A DNA stretch of 64,000 nt, from NCBI RefSeq assembly GCF_017571465.1, contig NZ_JAGETV010000006.1, forward strand, positions 62,001 through 126,000. The letters are read 5' to 3'. This document shows positions 8,420 to 16,131 of the stretch, piece by piece. A model generated the notes under the pieces. It was not told where the DNA came from and made no database searches. It saw only the letters and a program-made list of their open reading frames with translations. The translations under genes and the position numbers were made by a program. How positions within the stretch are numbered: position 1 is the stretch's first letter; the number at the start of each line of letters is the position of its first letter. Source of the DNA: Thiomicrorhabdus marina (GTDB taxonomy: Bacteria; Pseudomonadota; Gammaproteobacteria; Thiomicrospirales; Thiomicrospiraceae).

Positions 8420-8848
8420 ATGAAAACATTTGTTGCAAAACCAGCTGAAATTAAACGCGACTGGTATGTTGTTGATGCTGAAGGTAAAACTTTGGGTCGT
8501 CTAGCGGCGGAAATCGCTACTCGTCTACGTGGTAAGCATAAGCCTGAGTACACTCCTCACGCTGACTGCGGTGACTACATTGTTGTTGTAAACGCTGAGA
8601 AAGTTGCTGTAACTGGTAACAAGCGTAAAGACAAAATGTACCATCACGTTACTGGTTATGTAGGTAACCTAAAATCAACTAATTTCGAGAAGTTGATTGA
8701 TAAGGCACCTAACCGTCCTATCGAGTTTGCGGTTAAAGGGATGTTGCCACGTGGTCCACTAGGACGCGCAATGTTCAAAAAGCTAAAAGTGTATGCAGGT
8801 ACTGAACATCCGCATACTGCTCAACAACCAAAAGCGCTTGATATTTAA
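8420..8848 (+). CDS. rplM: 50S ribosomal protein L13
   Basis: L13 is an early-assembly protein of the large subunit. It has 142 residues, the same length as E. coli L13. Recognisable stretches are [56 protein letters not shown] and [17 protein letters not shown]. Codon choice is that of a highly expressed gene. It is followed after 11 bp by rpsI, the standard two-gene operon. Confidence 0.99.
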   Translation: MKTFVAKPAEIKRDWYVVDAEGKTLGRLAAEIATRLRGKHKPEYTPHADCGDYIVVVNAEKVAVTGNKRKDKMYHHVTGYVGNLKSTNFEKLIDKAPNRPIEFAVKGMLPRGPLGRAMFKKLKVYAGTEHPHTAQQPKALDI

Positions 8849-8859
8849 GGGGTAGGAAA

Positions 8860-9252
8860 ATGGCAGCAGAACAATACTACGGAACTGGTCGTCGTAAAAG
8901 CTCAGTAGCTCGCGTATTCTTAAAAGCGGGTTCTGGCAAAATGACTGTTAACGGTCGTGATATTAATGAGTACTTCGCTCGTGAAACAGACCTAATGGTT
9001 ATCAACCAACCTCTTGAAGCAACTGAAAGCGTTGAAAAGTTCGATGCATACATCACTGTTGTTGGTGGTGGTACGACTGGTCAAGCTGGTGCGGTCCGTC
9101 ACGGTCTTGCACGTGCGCTAGTTGCATTCAGCGAAGAAAATCGTCCATCACTGCGTACACGCGGTCTATTGACTCGTGATGCACGTCAGGTTGAACGTAA
9201 AAAAGTTGGTCTACGCAAAGCACGTCGTCGTCCACAGTTCTCAAAACGTTAA
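8860..9252 (+). CDS. rpsI: 30S ribosomal protein S9
   Basis: S9 binds the head of the small subunit, and its basic C-terminal tail reaches the P-site tRNA. The protein has 130 residues with [20 protein letters not shown] at the start, [19 protein letters not shown] in the middle, and the conserved tail ending RRPQFSKR. It has a GGGG-type ribosome site and is co-transcribed with rplM. Confidence 0.99.
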   Translation: MAAEQYYGTGRRKSSVARVFLKAGSGKMTVNGRDINEYFARETDLMVINQPLEATESVEKFDAYITVVGGGTTGQAGAVRHGLARALVAFSEENRPSLRTRGLLTRDARQVERKKVGLRKARRRPQFSKR

Positions 9253-9276
9253 TATTTTTATTACCGTTCTGGAATC

Positions 9277-9303
9277 GAAAACCCGCCCTGTGCGGGTTTT
9301 TTT
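9277..9303 (+). terminator. Terminator after rpsI
   Basis: AAAACCCGC and GCGGGTTTT arms around a short loop are followed by a T run. Confidence 0.85.
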
Positions 9304-9431
9304 GTGCCTCAAGAAAAAGTAGTGGCATTGTCATTGTTAAGGCGCTAGCCCGTGACAATCTATTTCTTTTTAGTTGGGTGTTGCAAAAAAACAACACATA
9401 AAATCTTTGTTGTAAAAAAACAAAACAATGG

Positions 9432-9460
9432 TTGCGGTCAGTTTTTGAAATCCCTAATAT
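9432..9460 (+). promoter_or_regulatory. Promoter of porin gene 1
   Basis: -35 TTGCGG (9432-9437), 17-bp spacer, -10 TAATAT (9455-9460). Just upstream (about 9375-9430) are A-tract sequences flanked by GTTG/CAAC arms, such as GTGTTGCAAAAAAACAACAC, that could be an operator or UP-like element. Confidence 0.5.
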
Positions 9461-9525
9461 TAGCTTCCAAGCAAACGCGACCTAGTCCGTTAGCGTAAAC
9501 AAAAAAATAATTTAAGGATTCAAAA

Positions 9526-10482
9526 ATGAAAAAGAATATTATTGCTCTAGCAATCGCTTCTGCAGTTGCAGCTCCAGTAGCAATGGCTGATGCGCCAACT
9601 GTTTACGGTCAATTAAACCTAAACTACAATAAGACTGCAGATGTTGATGGTTCTATTAACTCTACTGCTTCTCGTCTAGGTATTAAAGGTTCTGAAGATC
9701 TAGGTAACGGTCTTAAAGCAGTTTATGGTGTTGAATTCGGTCTAGATGCAATCGCTGATAATAATTCGGATGGTAAAGGCGATAACATCCTATCTCAGCG
9801 TAATGCTTTCTTAGGTCTTGCTGGTGGTTTTGGTACGGTTCTTATGGGTCGTCACGACACGCCGACTAAAATGATTCAGCCTTCTGATCTTTTCAACGAC
9901 GGTGCTGCTGACGTTAACCAAATGACAAACGGAATTGATAACGGTGAGGTTCGTGCCGATGACGTTCTAGCTTATGTTTCTCCTTCTTTTGGTGGTGTTA
10001 AAATCCTTGCGGCTGCAGTAATTGATGAAGAAGCTGGTGAAGGTGCTGGTGAAGGTAATGATGATTGGGTTAACCTTGCTGCGACTTATGGTTCGACTAA
10101 AAAAGGTTTATACCTTGCTGCTGCATGGCAAGATGCACAGGATGACGATATGACTGTAATTCGTGCATCTGCACAATATAAAGCAGGTGGTTTAGTTGCC
10201 TCTGTAATGCACCAAGACGTTTCTGGTGATACTGCAGAACTAGCAGGAACTTCTGGTAATTTTACTCACTTCCAAGCTGGTTACAAAATCGGTAAATTCA
10301 TGCCTAAAGTTAAATATGCTATGACTGATAAAGATGGTGCTGATAAGGAAACTGGTTTCGCAGTTGGTCTTAACTATTCTCTAGGTAAGAAAACCACTGC
10401 TTATATCTATACTGTAGATCGTGAAGATATTAATACTAAAGGTAACGCTGAATATATTATCGGTATGGTTCACAAGTTCTAA
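9526..10482 (+). CDS. Gram-negative outer-membrane porin (copy 1)
   Basis: The protein has 318 residues with a signal peptide ending AVAAPVAMA before DAPTVYGQLNLNY. The mature part has the alternating aromatic/hydrophobic strands of a beta-barrel, a GSEDLGNGLKAVYGVEFGL block and GLAGGFGTVLMGRHDTPTK, which are typical of the neisserial/betaproteobacterial type porin family, and ends in phenylalanine (MVHKF), the signal for the BAM complex. Codon use is strongly biased, so an abundant protein is expected. A second porin of the same length lies 546 bp downstream and differs mainly in loop-like regions. Likely a general diffusion channel; substrate preference cannot be read. Confidence 0.93.
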   Translation: MKKNIIALAIASAVAAPVAMADAPTVYGQLNLNYNKTADVDGSINSTASRLGIKGSEDLGNGLKAVYGVEFGLDAIADNNSDGKGDNILSQRNAFLGLAGGFGTVLMGRHDTPTKMIQPSDLFNDGAADVNQMTNGIDNGEVRADDVLAYVSPSFGGVKILAAAVIDEEAGEGAGEGNDDWVNLAATYGSTKKGLYLAAAWQDAQDDDMTVIRASAQYKAGGLVASVMHQDVSGDTAELAGTSGNFTHFQAGYKIGKFMPKVKYAMTDKDGADKETGFAVGLNYSLGKKTTAYIYTVDREDINTKGNAEYIIGMVHKF

Positions 10483-10523
10483 TTTCATTGCTTGCATTAG
10501 CAAGCATAAATTAGCCTAGTGCC

Positions 10524-10557
10524 AAAACCCCGTAAGGTTCGCCTTGCGGGGTTTTTT
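10524..10557 (+). terminator. Terminator after porin 1
   Basis: AACCCCGTAAGG pairs with CCTTGCGGGGTT (one G-T wobble), followed by T6. An almost identical hairpin follows porin 2. Confidence 0.85.
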
Positions 10558-10584
10558 ATTGTCTGAAATAAAAACGGGGCAGAA

Positions 10585-10759
10585 TCATTGCGAGGAGCAA
10601 CGCGACGTGGCAATCTCATTAGCGGATTTACACAAATAAAGATCGCCACGCTTCGCTCGCGATGACAAAACACCTGTCATTGCGAACGCAGTGACGCAAT
10701 CTAAAAAACACACTAGAAAAATCCAAAAGATTGCTGCGGCCTAACGGCCTCGCAATGAC
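10585..10759. repeat. REP-like palindromic repeat cluster, four units
   Basis: Four related units with the core GTCATTGCGAgcg..GCgGCAATCt lie in alternating orientation: 10585-10616 (+), 10641-10666 (-), 10676-10702 (+) and 10728-10759 (-). Adjacent units can pair into two long hairpins. This occupies most of the 545-bp spacer between the porins. No gene is supported there; a short open frame at 10802-11026 has no recognisable features. Confidence 0.8.
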
Positions 10760-10935
10760 AAACCTCTAGATTCAATAATCTAAAACAGGCGTCATTGCAT
10801 TATGGGTTCATCCAGAAGTTTTTTTACTTTCTGCCAAAGATGGCTAGAAGTTATTTATGGAAGTTATGCTTTAGTTCGGTTTAGTGCAAAAAAACAACTT
10901 TTTAACTTTTTTGTTGTAAATCAAGGCAAACGGAC

Positions 10936-10964
10936 TTGCGAGAAGGTTTTAATCTTTTTATATT
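10936..10964 (+). promoter_or_regulatory. Promoter of porin gene 2
   Basis: -35 TTGCGA (10936-10941), 17-bp spacer, -10 TATATT (10959-10964). The upstream A-tract with CAAC and GTTG arms (about 10888-10920) is shared with the porin 1 upstream region. Confidence 0.5.
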
Positions 10965-11028
10965 ACAATCTATGTAAATTCAATTTTTACTTTAAAGCGC
11001 GTTTTGAATTAAATTTAAGGAATTAAAA

Positions 11029-11985
11029 ATGAAAAAAAATATTCTTGCTTTAGCCGTTGCTAGCGCAGTTGCTGCTCCATCAGCAATGGCTGGTGCTCCA
11101 ATTCTTTATGGTCAACTAAATCTAAACTACAATAAAACAGATAATGTTGATGGTTCCATTAACTCGACCGCTTCACGTCTTGGTATTAAAGGTTCTGAAG
11201 ATTTAGGTAACGGTCTTAAAGCGGTTTACGGTATTGAATTTGGTTTAGATGCTATTGCTGATAACAATTCTGACGGTAAAGGCGATAATATCCTTTCACA
11301 GCGTAATGCATATCTAGGTCTTGCTGGCGGTTTCGGTACAGTGCTTATGGGTCGTCATGACACGCCGACTAAAATGATTCAGCCAACTGATTTATTCAAT
11401 GATGGCGCGGCTGATGTTAATAAATTAACAAATGGTGTTTATGATGGTGAAACGCGTGCAGATGATGTACTAGCTTATGTTTCTCCATCTTTTGGCGGGG
11501 TCAAAATCCTTGCGGCTGCAGTAATTGATGAAGAGCCTGGAGAAGGTGCGGGTGCGGGTAATGATGATTGGATTAACATTGCTGCGACTTATGGTTCAAC
11601 TAAAAAAGGTTTGTACTTAGGTGCTGCATGGCAAGATGCTCAAGATATGGACATGGATGTTATTCGTGTATCTGCGCAATATAAAACTGGTGGTTTAATT
11701 GCTTCTGCAATGTATCAAGAAGTTTCTGGTGATGACGCTAAAATTGCCGGAACTTCAGGTAGCTTTGCGCATGGTCAATTGGGCTATAAAATCGGTAAAT
11801 TCATGCCAAAAATCAAATACGCTGTTGCCGGAAACGTTAATGCTTCAGACGACGAATCTGCTCTAGCAGTTGGTCTTAATTACTCTCTAGGTAAGAAAAC
11901 GACTGCCTATATCTATACTGTAGATAGTGAAGACATGGGTCGCGCTAATGCTGAATATATTATCGGTATGGTTCACAAGTTCTAA
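11029..11985 (+). CDS. Gram-negative outer-membrane porin (copy 2)
   Basis: This is a 318-residue paralogue of porin 1, with signal peptide ending AVAAPSAMA, mature start GAPILYGQLNLNY, and C-terminal MVHKF. Most of the protein is identical to copy 1, including the GSEDLGNGLKAVYG and RHDTPTKMIQP blocks; differences cluster around residues ~130-145, ~205-240 and ~270-300, where surface loops would lie. At the DNA level the copies have diverged at many third positions, so the duplication is not very recent or codons have drifted. The promoter and upstream region differ, so the two copies may answer to different conditions. Confidence 0.93.
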   Translation: MKKNILALAVASAVAAPSAMAGAPILYGQLNLNYNKTDNVDGSINSTASRLGIKGSEDLGNGLKAVYGIEFGLDAIADNNSDGKGDNILSQRNAYLGLAGGFGTVLMGRHDTPTKMIQPTDLFNDGAADVNKLTNGVYDGETRADDVLAYVSPSFGGVKILAAAVIDEEPGEGAGAGNDDWINIAATYGSTKKGLYLGAAWQDAQDMDMDVIRVSAQYKTGGLIASAMYQEVSGDDAKIAGTSGSFAHGQLGYKIGKFMPKIKYAVAGNVNASDDESALAVGLNYSLGKKTTAYIYTVDSEDMGRANAEYIIGMVHKF

Positions 11986-12025
11986 TTTAATTACTTGCAG
12001 TAGCAAGGTTAAATTAGCCTAGTGC

Positions 12026-12060
12026 TAAAACCCCGTAAGGTTTTCCTTGCGGGGTTTTTT
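12026..12060 (+). terminator. Terminator after porin 2
   Basis: AAAACCCCGTAAGG pairs with CCTTGCGGGGTTTT and is followed by T residues; it is nearly identical to the porin 1 terminator and so part of the duplicated unit. Confidence 0.85.
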
Positions 12061-12086
12061 ATTGCCTGAAATATAGACGAGGCAGA

Positions 12087-12113
12087 GTCATTGCGAGCGT
12101 AGCGCGGCGATCT
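12087..12113 (+). repeat. Single REP-like unit
   Basis: One copy of the GTCATTGCGAGCG..GCGGCGATCT element seen after porin 1. The rest of the spacer up to 12310 is AT-rich with no gene. Confidence 0.65.
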
Positions 12114-12272
12114 TTTATTTGATGATTGTCTGGCTAAGGGTATCTAGATTGAAATGTTCAGAAGTCTTTATGTAAGTTGCTTGGCATTATTTCATTTTCT
12201 CATTAAAAACTAATATAAATTTTTATATCCTTTTATGAATAAAAAACTCTAATTATTTGTTTATAAAACGCG

Positions 12273-12281
12273 TGTTATAAC
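12273..12281 (+). promoter_or_regulatory. Possible extended -10 promoter of the pilin cluster
   Basis: TGTTATAAC matches an extended -10 (TGnTATAAT with one mismatch), about 30 bp upstream of the first pilin-like gene. No convincing -35. Confidence 0.35.
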
Positions 12282-12310
12282 TGTATTAAAGTTTTGATTC
12301 GGGTTTTGTT

Positions 12311-13234
12311 ATGCGTTGTTTGAAGCAAAAAGGTTATGGGCTATTACTCATTGTTGCTGTATTGGTGATTGTCGCTGGACTGGTTTCTACTAACTATTTC
12401 AAAAGCGCAATTTCCTATTATTCTAGTAAGCAGCTTAAACATGAGTTGTATCAACTCAAGCAAGTAAAAGAACGACTTTTACGCTTTGCCGTTCTCCAGC
12501 CTGAAATTTATCTCACTAATAGCGCTTCTCAGTTACTTGATTCTTCGGAAATTCCTGCTCCTGGGTATTTTCCTTGTCCTGATTTAGATGGAGATGGAAT
12601 ATTGCTGGGCGGTGAGACGAGTTGCGGTAATGTTTACTTACCTCTCGTGAGCAATTCACATCAAACCGGGTTTGTACCTGACCCTCTTAATAATAGCGGT
12701 GGTGAAAGTTGCAATGGTTCATCTGTTTGTATGGGATATGTGCCGCAGAAAATTGTCAGTCGTCAATTCTACTTTGCACCTGCACAACGTTACTTTTACG
12801 TTCTTGATGAAAGGTTTAGTTTTCAAAATGGCTATTATGTAAATAATGGATTAAAGCGCTTTGCTCCATTGAATAAATCTATATTGCTACAAGATCGACC
12901 GAGATTAACGTTAAACGGTGTGGTTGGATATGTTCTATTGATTATCGATGCAGGTAGTGATGGGCTGGATGTTAGAAACTCCGATGGGGATTTTAATTTT
13001 GTTTCTCCAAAATATATGCTGAATGGAAATAAGGAGGTAGATCGGATAATAGGTATTACATTAGATGAGTGGAATACTTTGATGTCTGCCAGAGTATGTT
13101 CCAGTTTGATGCGTCGAAACGAGACGGTAAATAACTATCCAGAGTTGGCGAATGATCAAAAGCATTGGCTGAATGACTACCATGCTTTATATAATCCGAG
13201 CGGTTCAGGCTGGCGAAATTCATGCAGAATGTAG
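12311..13234 (+). CDS. PilX/GspK-like minor pilin-like protein (A1)
   Basis: The protein has 307 residues. Residues 1-7 are basic, then G-YGLLLIVAVLVIVAG forms a single hydrophobic N-terminal helix like a prepilin, but position +5 after the putative Gly cleavage site is Leu rather than Glu, as in GspK/PilX-type tip pilins. The periplasmic part has PGYFPCPDLDGDG at ~residue 85 (a DxDGDG-type calcium-binding signature), then VPQKIVSRQFYFAP, RFAPLN and RLTLNGVVGY. The same blocks recur in order in the gene at 14213, so the two are paralogues. It overlaps the next gene by 13 bp. No exact family is recognised. Confidence 0.7.
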   Translation: MRCLKQKGYGLLLIVAVLVIVAGLVSTNYFKSAISYYSSKQLKHELYQLKQVKERLLRFAVLQPEIYLTNSASQLLDSSEIPAPGYFPCPDLDGDGILLGGETSCGNVYLPLVSNSHQTGFVPDPLNNSGGESCNGSSVCMGYVPQKIVSRQFYFAPAQRYFYVLDERFSFQNGYYVNNGLKRFAPLNKSILLQDRPRLTLNGVVGYVLLIIDAGSDGLDVRNSDGDFNFVSPKYMLNGNKEVDRIIGITLDEWNTLMSARVCSSLMRRNETVNNYPELANDQKHWLNDYHALYNPSGSGWRNSCRM

Positions 13235-14109
13235 AACGTTTTAACGGTTTTAGCTTGATTGAATTAGCGATCAGCTTGTTTTTGTTGTCAGTTATCTCTT
13301 CATTTCTTGTTAGCGGTTTTGAGTTTGACGCAAAATTACAGGCGCCACGTCTTGAAAATGCTAAACAAATTGCAATTGAAAAGAGGATGGAGACTTATCT
13401 AAGAGTTAATTTACATCTTCCATGCCCTGATGTTGACGGTGATGGTCGTGAAGATCGCCAAATCCGTAATGGTGTTTCAGTCTGTACAAATCGGGAAGGT
13501 AGTTTGCCATACTTGGATTTAGATTTATCGGCGACAGATGCATGGGGTCGACCTTATTACTATCGAGTGCACCAACGAGCGGAATCGGATATTTATATTA
13601 ATCAAATGTGTCAAACAGCCAGTGTTTTTGGGCGGCATGGTTTGCGGGGCTTTGAAGACCTATGGTTTTGCCCCAGTTCCCATCAATTTTACTGTGCAGA
13701 TAATTCGGCGTCCTCTACTTGTGATGATGTTTGTGAGCAAGCTTGTGTTAATGATATTGATCCTCGACCAATATTATTCGTAGATAGTAATCCCAATTCA
13801 CTTGCTCCATATTTTCATCTAAATACTCCGCCATATGGTACAAGGCTTGGTAGCTATAATCTTGTTCTTGAAGATAAGCATGGCGATTTGGTGGAAGAGG
13901 GGGTTATTGCTGTCATTATTTCTTGGGGTGAAAATGGAGATTTAATGAATGACCAATTGTGCCAAAGCCAACCGGTCGAAGAGCATGAAAATTGCGATGG
14001 CGACCGAACTTTTATCTTCAACCCGTCTGGTGAAAACAAAGATTATGTTCAATGGATCACTGTCAATCAAGCCAAAATGGCTCTCATAAAACGCGGCGCA
14101 TTTGAATGA
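13222..14109 (+). CDS. Type IV prepilin-like protein (B1)
   Basis: The protein has 295 residues and a canonical class III signal: short basic leader, then G^FSLIELAISLFLLSVISSF, with Glu at +5. The globular part contains LPCPDVDGDGRED (~residue 71), DAWGRPYYYRV, a cysteine-rich middle (at least eight Cys after residue 130), then VIAVIISWGENGD and ENCDGDRTFIFNPSGENKDY. The same blocks are in the gene at 15289 and, in part, in that at 16128. It starts inside the end of A1, so translational coupling is likely. Probably a minor pilin or pseudopilin needing a prepilin peptidase and assembly ATPase that are not in this window. Confidence 0.75.
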   Translation: MQNVERFNGFSLIELAISLFLLSVISSFLVSGFEFDAKLQAPRLENAKQIAIEKRMETYLRVNLHLPCPDVDGDGREDRQIRNGVSVCTNREGSLPYLDLDLSATDAWGRPYYYRVHQRAESDIYINQMCQTASVFGRHGLRGFEDLWFCPSSHQFYCADNSASSTCDDVCEQACVNDIDPRPILFVDSNPNSLAPYFHLNTPPYGTRLGSYNLVLEDKHGDLVEEGVIAVIISWGENGDLMNDQLCQSQPVEEHENCDGDRTFIFNPSGENKDYVQWITVNQAKMALIKRGAFE

Positions 14110-14212
14110 AAATTTACAAAATGCCAGAGTTGATATTTAAGGTCAATTTCGCTTTATTGTGAAATGGACTATACTTTATGAATATTACGCTATTTTCTGT
14201 ATGGTCATTTTT

Positions 14213-15298
14213 ATGCGCGCACGTATTCAAGGTAAGTCTCTAACGTCTCAGTCCGGCATTGCTGTGATTTTAGTGGTTACTGTGATTGCTATTGTTGCCG
14301 CTTTATGGATTTCTTCCAAGCATGGGACAATAATCGGAAATTTTAAGAGTAAAGAAATTGAGTCAGAATTTATTGAATTGAAGCAGGCAAAAGATCGACT
14401 CATGCAATTCGCCCTCTTGACTCCAGAGTTATACCACCTCCAGTCATTATCCGGATTTGATGAACCAATTATTGGACCAGGTTACTTCCCTTGTCCAGAT
14501 GGTGCGGTTGGAGGTAGTGTCACAGAGCCAGTCGCAACCGATGGTATCGCTGATTGGGATACATGCAGTACTGGTGCTGATCCAGTGGGAAGTATTGTTG
14601 GTGATGCAAATATGTTGCTATGGGGGTATTTGCCAAGAATTGCAAGTAATACTAGTCTTGGTAATTTATTTGCTTTTGGTGCAGAGAGGAAGCTTTTGTA
14701 TTTTGTGGATAGAAGGTTTGTTTTACCAAGTAAGGATTATGGTGATAATGAAAGCCTCCCCGCCACTAACGCTACTAGCGTAATTGATGAAACTGGCAGG
14801 TTTGCTCCTCTAACACCTCAAACGATAGCAATTGGCGGTTCGGGTTCTCTAACCCTCAATGGGGCGACAGGGATTGTTGCAATACTTGTTGATCCTGGTA
14901 GCGACAATAAATTGAATGAGGTTACTAGAGTTGACGGAAATTTCTTTTACAGTATTCCAAATTCGAGTATTACCTCTGAAGATCCAACTATCGATAAGCT
15001 AGTCGTATTAACGTATGAACAAAATTGGCTCCCTCTTGTTGCGCGAAGGGTTTGTCGAGAGCGGGCACGTTTTACGCGAAATTATGCTGGCTACATTGAT
15101 AATGATAATGCTGATTCAGATAATGATGAAACGACTGATATAGACCCCATTTATCAGGGGTATTCGGTTGACCTTAGCTTAGATGTAGACCCCGTTGATG
15201 GTGTAATTAATGTTGATGATTGGAAATACGCACAAAATTGGTTTTTTTGGGAAGGCAATCCCAATAGTTGGTATGAATGGAGTGCAGTATGCCCATAA
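14213..15298 (+). CDS. PilX/GspK-like minor pilin-like protein (A2)
   Basis: From the ATG at 14213 the protein has 361 residues; a GTG at 14159 would add 18 residues, but the chosen start places the basic leader MRARIQGKSLTSQSG directly before the hydrophobic helix IAVILVVTVIAIVAALW. There is no Glu at +5, as in A1. It shares with A1 the blocks ELKQAKDRLMQFALLTPELY, PGYFPCPD, WGYLPR, FAFGAERKLLYFVDRRF, RFAPL and SLTLNGATG. An acidic stretch of Asp/Asn residues (DNDNADSDNDETTDIDP, about residue 304) is unique to this copy. It overlaps B2 by 10 bp. Confidence 0.68.
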   Translation: MRARIQGKSLTSQSGIAVILVVTVIAIVAALWISSKHGTIIGNFKSKEIESEFIELKQAKDRLMQFALLTPELYHLQSLSGFDEPIIGPGYFPCPDGAVGGSVTEPVATDGIADWDTCSTGADPVGSIVGDANMLLWGYLPRIASNTSLGNLFAFGAERKLLYFVDRRFVLPSKDYGDNESLPATNATSVIDETGRFAPLTPQTIAIGGSGSLTLNGATGIVAILVDPGSDNKLNEVTRVDGNFFYSIPNSSITSEDPTIDKLVVLTYEQNWLPLVARRVCRERARFTRNYAGYIDNDNADSDNDETTDIDPIYQGYSVDLSLDVDPVDGVINVDDWKYAQNWFFWEGNPNSWYEWSAVCP

Positions 15299-16131
15299 GA
15301 TCAAGTCGGCAAAGAGGTTTTACTTTACTTGAGCTTGCTATTGCTCTGGTCGTCCTCGGCATACTGATTGTCATGTTTAATGGTTTATTTAAGCTTGTTT
15401 TTGATACTGATAAACGTATTGCACAGATTAATGAAAATAGACTAATACAGGGAGCCTTAGAAACATATATTTCAGTGAATTTTCGTCTTCCATGTCCAGA
15501 TGTTAATGGTGATGGATTCGAAGATCCACCAAGCGGTATTGCTTGCACGGTGCAAAGTGGCGGTTTACCGTTTAAAGAGTTGGGGACAAAATCAGTTGAT
15601 GCCTGGGGTAACTCTTATTATTACCGAGTAATTTCAACGGCAACGGATGTTACGAAAACATCTGCAATCTGCGAAACAGCCAGTTTTTTTGGAAGGAGTG
15701 GTACTCTCAATGATTCGAGTTTGCAAATATGTAACACTTCTAATGAGTTTTCTTGTGATACTTTAGGTTACTGTGCCGATCTTGTTGCTGCATCAGGCTC
15801 AGTTTCTGGTTCTTGGTCAGGGGCATCTTTAAATGGTGACTATGCACCTTTTGGAACGATTTACACTCCTTTAACTGATGAACTGTCTTTGGTCGCCGAG
15901 AATGGTGATGTTGAAGATGCAGGGGTTCTTGCAGTTTTTATTTCTTGGGGCGCTAACGGTGATTCAGTTAACGTTACAAGTTGTATCGGAGGTTCTGGCG
16001 ATGAAGTGGAAAATTGTAATGATGACAATGCTTTTATTAAAAATGAAAAAGGTTTGAATCGAGACTACATAACCCCGATCACAATCTATCAAGCTAAAAA
16101 AGCAATGATTACATCAAGGAGGTTTAAATGA
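15289..16131 (+). CDS. Type IV prepilin-like protein (B2)
   Basis: The protein has 280 residues from the ATG at 15289, which is preceded by GGAG at 6-nt spacing; an ATG 12 bp upstream is possible. The leader MPIRSSRQRG^FTLLELAIALVVLGI is a canonical prepilin signal with Glu at +5. Shared blocks with B1 are LPCPDVNGDGFED, DAWGNSYYYRV, CETASFFGRSG, VLAVFISWGANGD and ENCNDDNAFIKNEKG. It follows A2 exactly as B1 follows A1, so an A-B pair was duplicated. It overlaps the next gene by 4 bp (ATGA). Confidence 0.75.
   Translation: MPIRSSRQRGFTLLELAIALVVLGILIVMFNGLFKLVFDTDKRIAQINENRLIQGALETYISVNFRLPCPDVNGDGFEDPPSGIACTVQSGGLPFKELGTKSVDAWGNSYYYRVISTATDVTKTSAICETASFFGRSGTLNDSSLQICNTSNEFSCDTLGYCADLVAASGSVSGSWSGASLNGDYAPFGTIYTPLTDELSLVAENGDVEDAGVLAVFISWGANGDSVNVTSCIGGSGDEVENCNDDNAFIKNEKGLNRDYITPITIYQAKKAMITSRRFK

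Noticed and set aside
10585-10759. CRISPR array
   Set aside because: Units alternate in orientation, vary in sequence and spacing is irregular; they are REP-like palindromes.
10802-11026. Open frame of 74 codons between the porins
   Set aside because: It covers the promoter region of porin 2, has no ribosome site and an unconvincing composition.
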